The notes beneath the pieces were generated by a model. It searched no databases. It had not been told where the DNA came from and saw nothing but the letters and a program-made list of their open reading frames with translations. The position numbers and the translations under genes were made by a program. Below are positions 24,078 to 33,229 of a stretch of DNA of 54,630 nucleotides, in pieces (position 1 is the first letter of the stretch; each line of letters opens with the position of its first letter). Origin of the DNA: Actinomycetota bacterium (GTDB taxonomy: Bacteria > Actinomycetota > Actinomycetes > S36-B12 > UBA10799); assembly GCA_020636995.1 (NCBI GenBank), contig JACJWU010000009.1, forward strand, positions 1 to 54,630, in the 5' to 3' direction.

Positions 24078-24143
24078 TCGCCAAGCCTAGACAACCAGGG
24101 GAACCCGTGCGTCCGGCGCCCGTCGGCATCTACCGTGAGATGC

Positions 24144-26744
24144 ATGCGGATCGCAGCACCTCTTGTCTCCAGCGCCCTTGCGTCAACTCTTCTCGTGCCT
24201 GCCCAGGCCGCACAGGCGGACTCCGACCTCGCCGCCACCGCGGCGGCGAAGAAGTCCAAGACGTCGGTCACCCTCAAAGTCGGTGCCACGAAGACCACCG
24301 TCGCGGACACCGTCTCGGCGAAGGTGACCGTGACACCGGCGGGCAAGCGCACCGTCCGGATCCAGACCCGGTCGAAGACGAACACCTGGGAGACGGTCAA
24401 GAAGGCAAAGACGAACTCGTCGGGCAAACTCTCGACCTCGTTCACCACATACAAGAGCGGCGACTGGAAGGTCCGCGCCGTGGTCGCCGAGACGAAGAAG
24501 CGCGCCGCGGCGACGAGTTCCTCGAAGTCGCTCAAGGCAAGTTACCCCGCCTTCGGTGACCCCCCGGAGGAGAAGCTCGACCCGATCAAGCCGGGTTCGC
24601 TGAGTGTGAAGAAGACATCCACCGCAACCACCGGCGAGTTCCGTGTCAGCGTCGGCAAGAACGGCGTGACCGTGACCGACGGTGCCGGCAGGACCGCCTG
24701 GGAGAGCGCCCCGAACAAGGCCTTCATGGCCGCCACCCGCAGCACACTGCGGTGGTTTCAGCGCTCCACCGCGGGCGCCTACTGGGCCCAGATCAATCGT
24801 GGCGCGGAACTCGTGGATCAGACCATCTCGTCGGTCGCGAAGTCTGGCGACACCGTGCGCATCAAAGGCACGGTCAAGGGTGGCGGCAAGAAGGCCTACT
24901 ACACCCTGACCATGCAGGCGGTTCAACGCACGCCGGATGTCGCGGTACTGCAGATGGACGTGAGCTTCAACGACAAGAAGTCAGATGTCTCGGTCAACAG
25001 CATCCAGCTCACCTCGGGCCGCGGCTCCGACAAGGCCGTGCACGGCTTCGGCAACCAGTACCAGGGCTTCGACCTGTCCGGCCAGGTGCTCCCGATCCTC
25101 GTGCAGGAGCAAGGTGTGACCCGTGGCCAGATGCCCGCAGCCGGGGCTGTGGACCAGGCGACATGGGGCGCCGGGAACCTGAAGACGACCTACGGCGGCT
25201 GGCCCACCTACGTCACCGAGCAGAACCGGTCCTTCGCCCTCGCCGACACCAGGACCAGCGGGGCCTTCTCGATCGCGGACACGCGGCGGGCCAAGCAGAT
25301 ATCCCTGGAGTCCTTCGCAGACACGATGCGTGCTGAGGTGCTCGCCCGGAACACCCCCAAGGACCTGCTGACGGCGCGCGGGGCCGGGGTCTCGCGCCCT
25401 GCCCTGTCCACCTCGGTGCAGAAGGGTGCGGTGTTGGGACTGCAGGGCGGCACCGACAAGGTGCGGCAGGTGGTGTCCGAGATGCAGGCCGCCGGCACGA
25501 AGGTGGATGCGGTCTGGTTGCAGGACTGGGTTGGCAAACGCGTCACGAGCTTCGGACAGCAACTGTGGTGGACCTGGCAACTGAACACCGCCTGGTACCC
25601 GGGCTGGGATCAGATGGTCGCGGACTTCAAGGCCCAGGACATCGATGTGCTCACCTACGTCAACCCGTTCGTCATCAACCAGGACGAGGTCGACGGGGTG
25701 CCGATCCGCAACCTGTACAAGGAGGCCGAGCAGAAGGGCTTCCTGGTCAAGAACCAGGTGGGAGACACCTACGTGGTGGAAACCATCGGCTTCCCGACGG
25801 CGCTGGTCGATCTGACGAACCCTGCTGCCCGTGACTGGTTCGCGGACGTGATCGCCGAGCAGGTGATCGGGGTCGGCGCCACCGGGTTCATGGCGGACTT
25901 CGCCGAGTACACGCCGTTCGACAGCGTGCTCAACACCGGCAGTGCCGCCAAGCAGCACAACCGGTGGCCGCAACTGTGGGCGGACACGGTGAAGCAGGCA
26001 TGCACGCGCGGTGGGGTGCCGGACTGCGTGGCCTTCTTCCGGTCGAGTTACCTGGGCTCGCCGAAGAGTGTGCCCCTGATGTGGGCCGGCGACCAGATGG
26101 TCAACTACGCCATCGAGGACGGCATGGCCAACGCCGTGCAGGGGATGCTGGCAGGCGGGGTGTCGGGTGCCCCCTTGTGGCACAGCGACATCGGCGGCTA
26201 CACCAGCATCAACGCCGCGGTCACGAATTTCATCCGGCCCCCGGACCTGAATGCCAGGTGGGCCGAGATGCAGGCGTTCGGTGTGGTCATGCGGACTCAC
26301 GAGACGAACCGACCGAGCATGAACCAGCAGGTCTACGACACACCAACGACCCGCGCCCAGTTCGCCCGTGCCTCGCAGATCTACGCGGCGCTGTACGACT
26401 ACCGGAAGACCGTGATCGACGACTCGGTGGCGACCGGGGTCCCGGCCATGCGGCACGGCTGGCTCGTGTTCCCCGGTACGAAGGCGGCTGAGGAGGACCT
26501 GCAGTTCTTCCTCGGCGACCACCTGCTGATGGCACCGGTCTTGAAGGAGAACGCCACCTCGGTATCGGCGACTTTCCCGCCGGGAACGTGGAAGCACGTG
26601 CTCACGGGGGCCACGTACCAGGGCGACTCGACCGTGACGGTCGACGCGCCGATCGGCACCCCGGCGGCGTTCGTGGAGGTCGGCGACCCGGTGGGTGACC
26701 AGATCGTGGCTGCGCTGCAGGCTGCCGGGCTCACTGCCGGCTGA
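24144..26744 (+). CDS. secreted GH31 glycosidase of the sulfoquinovosidase (YihQ) type, altered sulfonate-site residue
   Basis: An 866-residue protein from the ATG at 24144. Residues 1-25 are a signal peptide. Residues about 38-115 are a Thr/Lys-rich beta domain (TSVTLKVGATKTTVAD...), probably Ig-like. The GH31 N-terminal beta-sandwich and barrel follow. Landmarks match YihQ: VWLQDWVGKR (457-466), GFMADFAEYTP (581-591) with the nucleophile Asp585, MWAGDQ with acid/base Asp650, HSDIGGY with Tyr686, and MRTHETNRP. From my recall of E. coli YihQ, Gln288, Trp304 and Tyr508 align with Gln460, Trp476 and Tyr686, but Arg301 aligns with Gln473. It therefore cleaves an alpha-glycoside outside the cell, though sulfoquinovosides may not be the substrate. 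No other sulfoquinovose genes are nearby. Confidence 0.88.
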   Translation: MRIAAPLVSSALASTLLVPAQAAQADSDLAATAAAKKSKTSVTLKVGATKTTVADTVSAKVTVTPAGKRTVRIQTRSKTNTWETVKKAKTNSSGKLSTSFTTYKSGDWKVRAVVAETKKRAAATSSSKSLKASYPAFGDPPEEKLDPIKPGSLSVKKTSTATTGEFRVSVGKNGVTVTDGAGRTAWESAPNKAFMAATRSTLRWFQRSTAGAYWAQINRGAELVDQTISSVAKSGDTVRIKGTVKGGGKKAYYTLTMQAVQRTPDVAVLQMDVSFNDKKSDVSVNSIQLTSGRGSDKAVHGFGNQYQGFDLSGQVLPILVQEQGVTRGQMPAAGAVDQATWGAGNLKTTYGGWPTYVTEQNRSFALADTRTSGAFSIADTRRAKQISLESFADTMRAEVLARNTPKDLLTARGAGVSRPALSTSVQKGAVLGLQGGTDKVRQVVSEMQAAGTKVDAVWLQDWVGKRVTSFGQQLWWTWQLNTAWYPGWDQMVADFKAQDIDVLTYVNPFVINQDEVDGVPIRNLYKEAEQKGFLVKNQVGDTYVVETIGFPTALVDLTNPAARDWFADVIAEQVIGVGATGFMADFAEYTPFDSVLNTGSAAKQHNRWPQLWADTVKQACTRGGVPDCVAFFRSSYLGSPKSVPLMWAGDQMVNYAIEDGMANAVQGMLAGGVSGAPLWHSDIGGYTSINAAVTNFIRPPDLNARWAEMQAFGVVMRTHETNRPSMNQQVYDTPTTRAQFARASQIYAALYDYRKTVIDDSVATGVPAMRHGWLVFPGTKAAEEDLQFFLGDHLLMAPVLKENATSVSATFPPGTWKHVLTGATYQGDSTVTVDAPIGTPAAFVEVGDPVGDQIVAALQAAGLTAG

Positions 26745-26771
26745 GAAGGTCGTGCGTCTCCTGATGATGTG

Positions 26772-26800
26772 AAGATCTGGTCACTGGATCAACAGATCTT
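26772..26800. terminator. hairpin between convergent GH31 and GNAT genes
   Basis: AAGATCTG at 26772-26779 and CAGATCTT at 26793-26800 form a perfect 8-bp inverted repeat with a 13-base loop. It sits 27 bases past the GH31 stop and 33 bases past the end of the convergent acetyltransferase gene. The location and symmetry fit a bidirectional terminator. The stem is only moderately GC-rich for this genome and has no T-run. Confidence 0.5.
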
Positions 26801-26833
26801 GACACGTTGACGGCTGAGTCGCGGTTCAGGTTC

Positions 26834-27667
26834 TCAGAACAAGACCGTGGCGAACTCCCCCACCTGCTCGAAGCCGACCTTGCGGTACGACGCCAGGGCC
26901 GGCTGGTTGAAATCGTTCACGTACAGGCTGACCACCGGTGCATGACGCAGCCGCGTCAACTCGACAACCGCTGCCATGCAGGGTTCACTCACGTGGCGAC
27001 CACGGTGTTCGGGGTCGACCCAGACCCCCTGGATCTGCGCGACATCCTGGGCCACCACTCCCACTTCGGCCTTGAACAGGACCTGGTCGTCCTCGATCAC
27101 CACCAGCGCCCGCCCCTGCTGGATGAGGGTGGCCACGCGCCGACGGTAGGCAGCGCCACCGTCGGGCACCAGCGGACTGATCCCCAACTCCTCGGTGAAC
27201 ATGGCCACGCACGCCGGGAAAAGGACGTCGATGTCGTCCATCACGGCGGCGCGCAATCGGGGATCCGGCGCGACCCGCGGCTGTCCGTTCATCGCAAGCA
27301 TCGGCTGATGCGGCCGGACATCCCGGCTGTCCCCCCACGCCGGGCGAACGGCCTCGTAGAAGTCCAACACCGACCGGGCCGGACCGACGATCGACGAGCA
27401 GCGACGGGGGGTGAGGCGTGCGCGGCTGGCCAACGCAGCCACCGCCTCGTCATCGGCATTGATGGGCACCACGTTGGCCCCGAGGTACAGAGCCGCAGCG
27501 AGTTCCTCGTCCGGGAACCATCCCCACACCTCGGCCCCGAGTGCCGCGCCCACCCCGATGATCGCCGTACGCTCCAGCACCATCGCGTAGGCAACGGGAT
27601 CTGTCAGCAACAACTGACGTAGTTGCGGAGCCTCCCGCCCCGACAGTAGGCGGACCGAGCCGGTCAC
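26834..27667 (-). CDS. GNAT family N-acetyltransferase with N-terminal DUF4081-like domain
   Basis: A 277-residue protein. Residues about 1-130 form a DUF4081-type domain; residues 140-277 form a GNAT fold with the acetyl-CoA-binding strand and loop IQGVWVDPEHRGRHVSEPCMAAVVE, and VSLYVNDFNQPALASYRKVGFEQVG at the end. The same architecture lies next to ispG in mycobacteria and streptomycetes, so the assignment is supported by synteny. The substrate is unknown. Its start overlaps the ispG stop by 4 nt, placing it last in the dxr-rip1-ispG operon. Confidence 0.88.
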   Translation of the reverse strand: MTGSVRLLSGREAPQLRQLLLTDPVAYAMVLERTAIIGVGAALGAEVWGWFPDEELAAALYLGANVVPINADDEAVAALASRARLTPRRCSSIVGPARSVLDFYEAVRPAWGDSRDVRPHQPMLAMNGQPRVAPDPRLRAAVMDDIDVLFPACVAMFTEELGISPLVPDGGAAYRRRVATLIQQGRALVVIEDDQVLFKAEVGVVAQDVAQIQGVWVDPEHRGRHVSEPCMAAVVELTRLRHAPVVSLYVNDFNQPALASYRKVGFEQVGEFATVLF

Positions 27668-28818
27668 CCGACCGAGACGCTCGGCTCGCCGGCGGCCTCC
27701 ATGGACTCGGCGAGCCGCATGGCCTCCTCGATCAAGGTCTCGACGATGGCGGCCTCGGGGACGGTCTTGATGACCTCACCCTTGACGAAGATCTGTCCCT
27801 TGCCGTTGCCGCTGGCCACTCCGAGGTCTGCCTCCCGGGCCTCCCCAGGACCGTTGACGACGCAGCCCATCACGGCGACCCGCAGCGGCACCTCGAGCCC
27901 CTGCAGGCCGGCGGTCACCTGCTCCGCAAGCGTGTACACGTCGACCTGTGCGCGTCCACAGCTGGGACACGACACGATCTCGAGCCCGCGCTGGCGCAGG
28001 TTCAACGACTCGAGGATCTGCAGGCCGACCTTGACCTCCTCCACGGGCGGCGCGGACAGCGAGACGCGGATCGTGTCCCCGATCCCCTCGCTGAGCAGAG
28101 CCCCGAATGCCACGGCGGACTTGATGGTGCCTTGGAACGCGGGGCCGGCTTCTGTCACGCCGAGATGCAACGGGTAGTCGCAGGCCGCGGCCAGTTGCCG
28201 GTAGGCCTGCACCATGACGACCGGGTCGTGGTGCTTCACGGAGATCTTGATGTCCCGGAAGTCGTGCTCCTCGAACAGGGACGCCTCCCACAAGGCACTC
28301 TCTGCCAGAGCCTCCGGCGTGGCCTTGCCGTACTTCTCGAGCAGGCGCTTGTCCAGCGAGCCGGCGTTGACACCGATGCGGATCGGGATCCCCGCGTCCT
28401 TGGCAGCTTTCGCGATCTCCCCGACCCGGTCGTCGAAAGCCTTGATATTGCCAGGGTTCACACGGACACCGGCACAGCCGGCGTCGATGGCGGCGAAGAC
28501 GTACTTGGGTTGGAAGTGGATGTCGGCGATGACTGGGATGTCTGCCTTTTTCGCGATCAGCGGCAGCGCCTCGGCGTCATCCTGACTCGGTACCGCGACG
28601 CGGACCACCTGGCAGCCGGCCGTGGTCAACTCGGCGATCTGCTGGAGCGTGGCGTTGACGTCGGCGGTCACGGTGGTCGTCATCGACTGCACGCTGATCG
28701 GGGCGTCGCCACCCACCTCTACCGGGTGGTGCGGGTGTCGCAGCGTGATCTTGCGCGTGTGCCTGCGTTCAGCCAGAACCGGCGGCGGCCCGGCAGGCAT
28801 GCCCAACGAAACGGTCAT
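27664..28818 (-). CDS. ispG: 4-hydroxy-3-methylbut-2-enyl diphosphate synthase
   Basis: A 384-residue [4Fe-4S] enzyme of the MEP isoprenoid pathway that reductively converts MEcPP to HMBPP. The N-terminal TIM barrel starts with the conserved VGGDAPISVQSMTTT. The cluster ligands are in IVSCPSCGR near residue 287 and in GCVVNGPGEA near 330. A putative substrate-binding VRVNPGNIKAFDDRV block is present. It is transcribed with dxr, another MEP enzyme, two genes upstream; rip1 lies between with a 54-base gap to ispG. Confidence 0.96.
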   Translation of the reverse strand: MTVSLGMPAGPPPVLAERRHTRKITLRHPHHPVEVGGDAPISVQSMTTTVTADVNATLQQIAELTTAGCQVVRVAVPSQDDAEALPLIAKKADIPVIADIHFQPKYVFAAIDAGCAGVRVNPGNIKAFDDRVGEIAKAAKDAGIPIRIGVNAGSLDKRLLEKYGKATPEALAESALWEASLFEEHDFRDIKISVKHHDPVVMVQAYRQLAAACDYPLHLGVTEAGPAFQGTIKSAVAFGALLSEGIGDTIRVSLSAPPVEEVKVGLQILESLNLRQRGLEIVSCPSCGRAQVDVYTLAEQVTAGLQGLEVPLRVAVMGCVVNGPGEAREADLGVASGNGKGQIFVKGEVIKTVPEAAIVETLIEEAMRLAESMEAAGEPSVSVG

Positions 28819-28872
28819 GACTCAAGTATCCCTCATGCCCCGGGCGGCGCGACCGGCGTGGAGGTCACCGGC

Positions 28873-30147
28873 TCAGCCGAGCCGGATGGGTTTGACGATG
28901 TCGGCCCACAAGATGATGACGCTCATCACGATCAACACCATCGCCACCGTGTAGGCCACCGGCAACATCCGCGCGACATCGACAGGGCCGGGATCGGGCC
29001 GGCCCTGCCAGCGGGCGACCTTGCGCCTGGCGCCCTCGTACAGGGCACCGGCCACATGGCCGCCGTCCAGCGGCAGGATCGGCAGCAGGTTGAACAGGAA
29101 CAAGAACAGGTTCAGCGACGCCACGATGGCCAGGAACTGGGCCACACGCCAACTCGGCGGGGCGTCCGCGGCCGCCACCTCACCGCTGAGGCGCGACACG
29201 CCCACCACACCGACCGGGCCTTCCGGATCACGGGCCGCGTCCGTGAACGCCGCCTGCGTGAGACCGACCATCTTCGCGGGGAAGGAGACCAAGGCCTGCG
29301 CCGACCGGATCGAGATGTCCCACATCTGTCCCGGCACGGCGGTGACCGGCATGGGCTGCAACTCCACCACCGGTGACACCCCGAGGAAACCGCGCTGTCC
29401 GGACTCTCCGAGCAGAGTGCCATCGACAGCTGTGAGCGGCACATCCACGGTGGTCTGCTGCCCGTCGCGGACGATCGTCACCTCGTGGTCACCGGGCGCA
29501 GAGGCCCGGATCGCCTGGCTGAGTTCCGGCCACTGCGACACCGGTGCCGCATCCCAGGCAACGATCTGGTCGCCCGGCTGCAGACCAGCAGCGGCCGCTC
29601 CGGTCGGCTGACCCGTTCCGCCGGCACACGTCCCTTCGGGATCCTGCGCGGACGGCACACAAGCGGTCACGGTGTTCACCGTGGTCGTGGGTGTCGGAGT
29701 CCCGAAACCGGCGAACACGATCGTGAACAGGACGACCGCCAGCACCAGGTTCATGAACGGTCCGCCGAGCATGACCACGAGCTTCTGCCGCACAGGCAGC
29801 GCGTAGAACGTGCGCTTCTCGTCCCCCGGCTCCACGATCTCCGCCGCGGATTCGGCGCGGGCTTGTTCGATCAGGGTGCCGAGACGGCCGGTGCTGTTGG
29901 CCTTGATCTGGCCATCCGGGCCAGGCGGGAACATCCCGATCATGCGGATGTACCCACCGAGGAGGAAACCCTTCACGCCGTATTCGGTGTCACCCTTCTT
30001 CTTCGACCAGAGAGTGGGGCCGAAGCCGATCATGTACTGAGTGACCTTCACGCCGAACTTCTTGGCCGGAACCATGTGGCCGAGTTCGTGCAGGGCGATC
30101 GAGATCACCAGCGCGATGACCAGCGCAATGATCCCGACCAGGGTCAT
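28873..30147 (-). CDS. rip1: M50 site-2 metalloprotease (Rip1/RseP family)
   Basis: A 424-residue membrane zinc protease that carries out regulated intramembrane proteolysis, for example of anti-sigma factors. The zinc motif HExxH is in IALHELGHMVPAKKFGV in the first membrane helix. A PDZ domain occupies about 190-265 (AAGLQPGDQIVAWDAAP). The second catalytic motif is LLPILPLDGGHVAGALYE in a later helix. The position between dxr and ispG is the conserved mycobacterial arrangement for Rip1. Its ATG overlaps the dxr stop by 4 nt. Substrates are unknown; the ECF-linked DUF4349 protein in this window is one possibility to test. Confidence 0.92.
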   Translation of the reverse strand: MTLVGIIALVIALVISIALHELGHMVPAKKFGVKVTQYMIGFGPTLWSKKKGDTEYGVKGFLLGGYIRMIGMFPPGPDGQIKANSTGRLGTLIEQARAESAAEIVEPGDEKRTFYALPVRQKLVVMLGGPFMNLVLAVVLFTIVFAGFGTPTPTTTVNTVTACVPSAQDPEGTCAGGTGQPTGAAAAGLQPGDQIVAWDAAPVSQWPELSQAIRASAPGDHEVTIVRDGQQTTVDVPLTAVDGTLLGESGQRGFLGVSPVVELQPMPVTAVPGQMWDISIRSAQALVSFPAKMVGLTQAAFTDAARDPEGPVGVVGVSRLSGEVAAADAPPSWRVAQFLAIVASLNLFLFLFNLLPILPLDGGHVAGALYEGARRKVARWQGRPDPGPVDVARMLPVAYTVAMVLIVMSVIILWADIVKPIRLG

Positions 30148-31295
30148 GAATCCTCCTCCATCACGGTGACTGCGTGTCGCCGTGCCCAGGCGTCTGCTTC
30201 CAAGACGTCTTCCAGTGTCACCCGGTTCCCCTGGTGCGCGCCAGACGGGGCGGCCGCCAATACCCGTTCGACCGTTTCGCTGATAGCGATGAAGCCGATC
30301 CGCCCCTTACGGAACGCGTCCACTGCCTCTTCGTTGGCGGCGTTGAGAACCGCCGGCGCCACACCCCCGGCCCGGGCGGCCCGGGCGGCGAGGCGGACCG
30401 CAGGGAAGGCGTCGTCGTCCAATGGGAAGAACTCCCAGATCGCCGCTCGCGTCCAGTCGCATCCCGGTGCCGCGTCGGGAACCCGGTCGGGCCACGCCAT
30501 ACCCAAGGCGATCGGAAGTCGCATGTCGGGTGGGCTTGCCTGCGCGATGGTGCTGCCGTCGACGAACTCGACCATGGAATGCACGACCGATTGCGGATGG
30601 ACGACCACGTCGATCCGCTCGAGGGGCACGTCGAACAGCAGGTGGGCCTCGATGAGTTCGAGACCCTTGTTCATCAACGAGGCCGAGTTGATCGTGACCA
30701 CGGGCCCCATGTCCCAGGTCGGATGGGCCAGGGCCTCCTGCACGGTGACTCCCGCCAGTTCCTCGCGTGTCCGTCCGCGGAAAGGCCCCCCGCTGGCCGT
30801 GAGGATCAGTCTGCGCACCTCGTCACGGCGGCCACCGCGCAGGCACTGCGCGAGGGCGGAGTGTTCGCTGTCCACGGGCACGATCTGGCCAGGTGCCGCC
30901 GCCGAGGTGACCACCTCCCCTCCGATGATCAGCGACTCCTTGTTGGCCAGGGCCAGCACACTGCCGGCTTCGAGCGCGGCCAGCGTCGGGCGCAGTCCCA
31001 CTGCTCCGGTGATGCCGTTGAGGACCGTGTGGGCCGGAAGGCCGGCCACCTCGGTGGCCGCATCCGGACCCGCATGCACTGTCGCGCCCAGACCGGTGAG
31101 CGCGTCGGCGGCCGACTCGTCCGCGATGGCGACGTGCGGCACGGCGAACTGCTGGACCTGTGAACGCAGCAGTCCCGGATCCGAACCGCCGGCGGCAAGA
31201 CCGACGACCCGGAACCGATCGGGGTTGCGCGCCACGACGTCGAGGGCCTGAGTGCCGATCGATCCGGTGCTGCCGAGGATGACGATGTCGCGCAT
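30144..31295 (-). CDS. dxr: 1-deoxy-D-xylulose 5-phosphate reductoisomerase
   Basis: A 383-residue NADPH-dependent enzyme that makes MEP, the committed step of the MEP pathway. The N-terminal Rossmann motif is VILGSTGSIGTQALDVV. The central catalytic domain carries PVDSEHSALAQCL and LTASGGPFRGRT with the metal-binding Asp/Glu set, then the flexible loop region HPQSVVHSMVEFVDGS. The C-terminal helical domain has LNAANEEAVDAF. It follows rlmN directly: the two coding regions abut, with the rlmN stop at 31296. It is coupled by overlap to rip1. Confidence 0.95.
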   Translation of the reverse strand: MRDIVILGSTGSIGTQALDVVARNPDRFRVVGLAAGGSDPGLLRSQVQQFAVPHVAIADESAADALTGLGATVHAGPDAATEVAGLPAHTVLNGITGAVGLRPTLAALEAGSVLALANKESLIIGGEVVTSAAAPGQIVPVDSEHSALAQCLRGGRRDEVRRLILTASGGPFRGRTREELAGVTVQEALAHPTWDMGPVVTINSASLMNKGLELIEAHLLFDVPLERIDVVVHPQSVVHSMVEFVDGSTIAQASPPDMRLPIALGMAWPDRVPDAAPGCDWTRAAIWEFFPLDDDAFPAVRLAARAARAGGVAPAVLNAANEEAVDAFRKGRIGFIAISETVERVLAAAPSGAHQGNRVTLEDVLEADAWARRHAVTVMEEDS

Positions 31296-32390
31296 CTAAG
31301 CCTCCGTCGCCGCCAACTGGCCGCAGGCGCCATCGATCTCGCGGCCACGGGTGTCCCGCACCGTGACCGCCACACCCTTCGCACGCAGGTGCTCGACGAA
31401 GGACGCCTCCTGCTCGGGTGTCGAAGCGGTCCAGACGCTTCCCGGGGTGGGGTTGAGCGGAATGACGTTGACGTGCGCGAGGCGGCCCCGCAGCAGATCG
31501 CCGAGACGATCAGCGCGCCAGTCCTGGTCGTTGATGTCCTTGATGAGGGCGTACTCGATGCTCACCCGTCGGCGGGTGCGGTTCGTGTACTCCCAGACCG
31601 CGTCCAGGACCTCTGCGACGTCCCAGCGGGTGTTGATCGGCACGAGGGTGTTGCGCAGCTCATCGTCGGGGGCGTGCAGCGACAGCGCCAGTGTCACCGG
31701 CAGCCCCTCGTTGGCCAGTTTGCGGATCTGCGGAACGAGGCCCACGGTGGACACCGTGATCCCGCGAGCGCTCATGCCGAAGCCCTCGGGCGGTTCGGCG
31801 ATCATGCGCCGGACGGCCGCGATGACGGCGTTGTAGTTCGCCAGCGGCTCACCCATACCCATGAAGACGATGTTGGACAGTCGCCCGGGCCGCCCGAGCA
31901 GACCGGATTCGGCGTCCCGCGCGGCCACTCGAACCTGTTCAAGGATCTCCGCGGTGCTCAGATTCCGCTGGAGGCCACCTTGGCCGGTGGCGCAGAACGG
32001 GCACGCCATCCCGCACCCCGCCTGCGAGGACAGGCACAGCGTGACCCGCTTCGGGTACCGCATGAGCACCGACTCGACCAGGGATCCGTCGTGCAGCCGC
32101 CACAGGGTCTTGCGGGTGGCGTCGCCGTCGCACGTGAGCACCTTCGAGGGCGTCAGCAAGGTGGGCAGCAACGGCGCCAGCCGGAGGCGGTCCGCTTCTC
32201 CGAGATCGGTGCACTGGTCCACCGAATCGACGTGGCGCACCAGTACCTGCCGGCTCAGCTGGTCCGCCCGGAACGGCGCACTGCCCAGTTCAGCCACGGC
32301 CTGCTTGCGCGCCGCGAGGTCCAGGTCGAGCAGGTGCCGCGGCGGCTTGCCACGGCGTGGGGCCTGCATGACCAGCGGGAGCGAGGTCAT
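31296..32390 (-). CDS. rlmN: 23S rRNA (adenine2503-C2)/tRNA methyltransferase, radical SAM
   Basis: A 364-residue radical SAM enzyme. I use the ATG at 32390, which forms an ATGA overlap with the cdsA stop. The radical SAM cluster motif CxxxCxxC is in SSQAGCGMACPFCATG, and MGMGEPLANY follows as the SAM-binding GEP region. ITVSTVGLVPQIRKLA and VSIEYALIKDINDQ are conserved blocks. The conserved cysteine near the C-terminus lies in GREIDGACGQLA. It methylates C2 of A2503 in 23S rRNA and A37 in some tRNAs (family knowledge). Confidence 0.94.
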   Translation of the reverse strand: MTSLPLVMQAPRRGKPPRHLLDLDLAARKQAVAELGSAPFRADQLSRQVLVRHVDSVDQCTDLGEADRLRLAPLLPTLLTPSKVLTCDGDATRKTLWRLHDGSLVESVLMRYPKRVTLCLSSQAGCGMACPFCATGQGGLQRNLSTAEILEQVRVAARDAESGLLGRPGRLSNIVFMGMGEPLANYNAVIAAVRRMIAEPPEGFGMSARGITVSTVGLVPQIRKLANEGLPVTLALSLHAPDDELRNTLVPINTRWDVAEVLDAVWEYTNRTRRRVSIEYALIKDINDQDWRADRLGDLLRGRLAHVNVIPLNPTPGSVWTASTPEQEASFVEHLRAKGVAVTVRDTRGREIDGACGQLAATEA

Positions 32391-33229
32391 CCGAGGAACA
32401 GCCCGAGCAGCGCCCACGAGACGAACGCGTTGGGGATCAACGAGTCGAGCCGGTCCATCAGTCCGCCGTGCCCGGGGATGATGTTCGACATGTCCTTGAC
32501 GTCGAGGTCACGCTTGATCGCGGATTCGATGAAGTCCCCAGCCGTGGCCGTGATCGGCATGATCGCGCCGAAGATCACTGCCTGCCACCATGGCGCTCCG
32601 AACGCGATCGCGAACAGCGGGATCGCCACGGCGATCGAGAGGATCAGCGAACCTGCGAAACCCTCCCACGACTTCTTGGGGCTGATCTGCGGGGCGATCG
32701 GGTGTTTGCCGAACATGACTCCCGCGAAGTAACCACCGACGTCGTTGCACACCGTGATGGCGATGAATGCGACGATCCGCGCGACGCCGTCGGTCTCCCG
32801 CAACATCAGCATCACGAAGCCGACCATGAACGGCAGGTAGAAGGCCACGAACAACGAACCGGTGGCGTCCTTCACGAAGCCGTCGGTGCCACGCCGGATG
32901 CGCCACGCGAGAGCGACGACGACGAACGTGCCGAACACGACCATGTGCGCCTCGACGCCGTACAGGTAAGCCAGGGTCGGCCCGACGAAGGCCACCAGGA
33001 ACAACGGGCTGCGGGCGAGTTTGATGTCGTTGTGCAGGAACGCGTTGTACAACTCCCACACCGCGATCAGGATCGCCGCGGTCACGAGGACGGCGAAGAG
33101 GTACTTGTAGAAGGCCAGTGAAACGATGATCAGCGCACCGAGGCCCACCCCGACCGCGATCGCGACGGGGAGATTGCGCCCGGCGCGACTGGGGGGCGGC
33201 TCGACCGGGGCCGCTTCGGCGCTGCTCAT
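32387..33229 (-). CDS. cdsA: phosphatidate cytidylyltransferase
   Basis: A 280-residue integral membrane enzyme producing CDP-diacylglycerol for phospholipid synthesis. It has about eight membrane segments after a Pro-rich cytoplasmic N-terminus. The signature near the C-terminus is AIKRDLDVKDMSNIIPGHGG followed by LMDRLDSLI, a clear CTP_transf_1 signature. VCNDVGGYFAGVMFGKHP is a further conserved block. Its start lies directly after the frr stop, and its stop overlaps rlmN by 4 nt. Confidence 0.95.
   Translation of the reverse strand: MSSAEAAPVEPPPSRAGRNLPVAIAVGVGLGALIIVSLAFYKYLFAVLVTAAILIAVWELYNAFLHNDIKLARSPLFLVAFVGPTLAYLYGVEAHMVVFGTFVVVALAWRIRRGTDGFVKDATGSLFVAFYLPFMVGFVMLMLRETDGVARIVAFIAITVCNDVGGYFAGVMFGKHPIAPQISPKKSWEGFAGSLILSIAVAIPLFAIAFGAPWWQAVIFGAIMPITATAGDFIESAIKRDLDVKDMSNIIPGHGGLMDRLDSLIPNAFVSWALLGLFLG

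Noticed and set aside
24981..26597. 538-codon minus-strand frame opposite the GH31 gene
   Set aside because: Antisense to a gene with complete catalytic motifs; Arg/Gly/His-rich and without recognisable domains.
24144..26744. Naming the GH31 gene a confirmed sulfoquinovosidase
   Set aside because: The expected sulfonate-binding Arg position is Gln, so the family resemblance does not prove the substrate.
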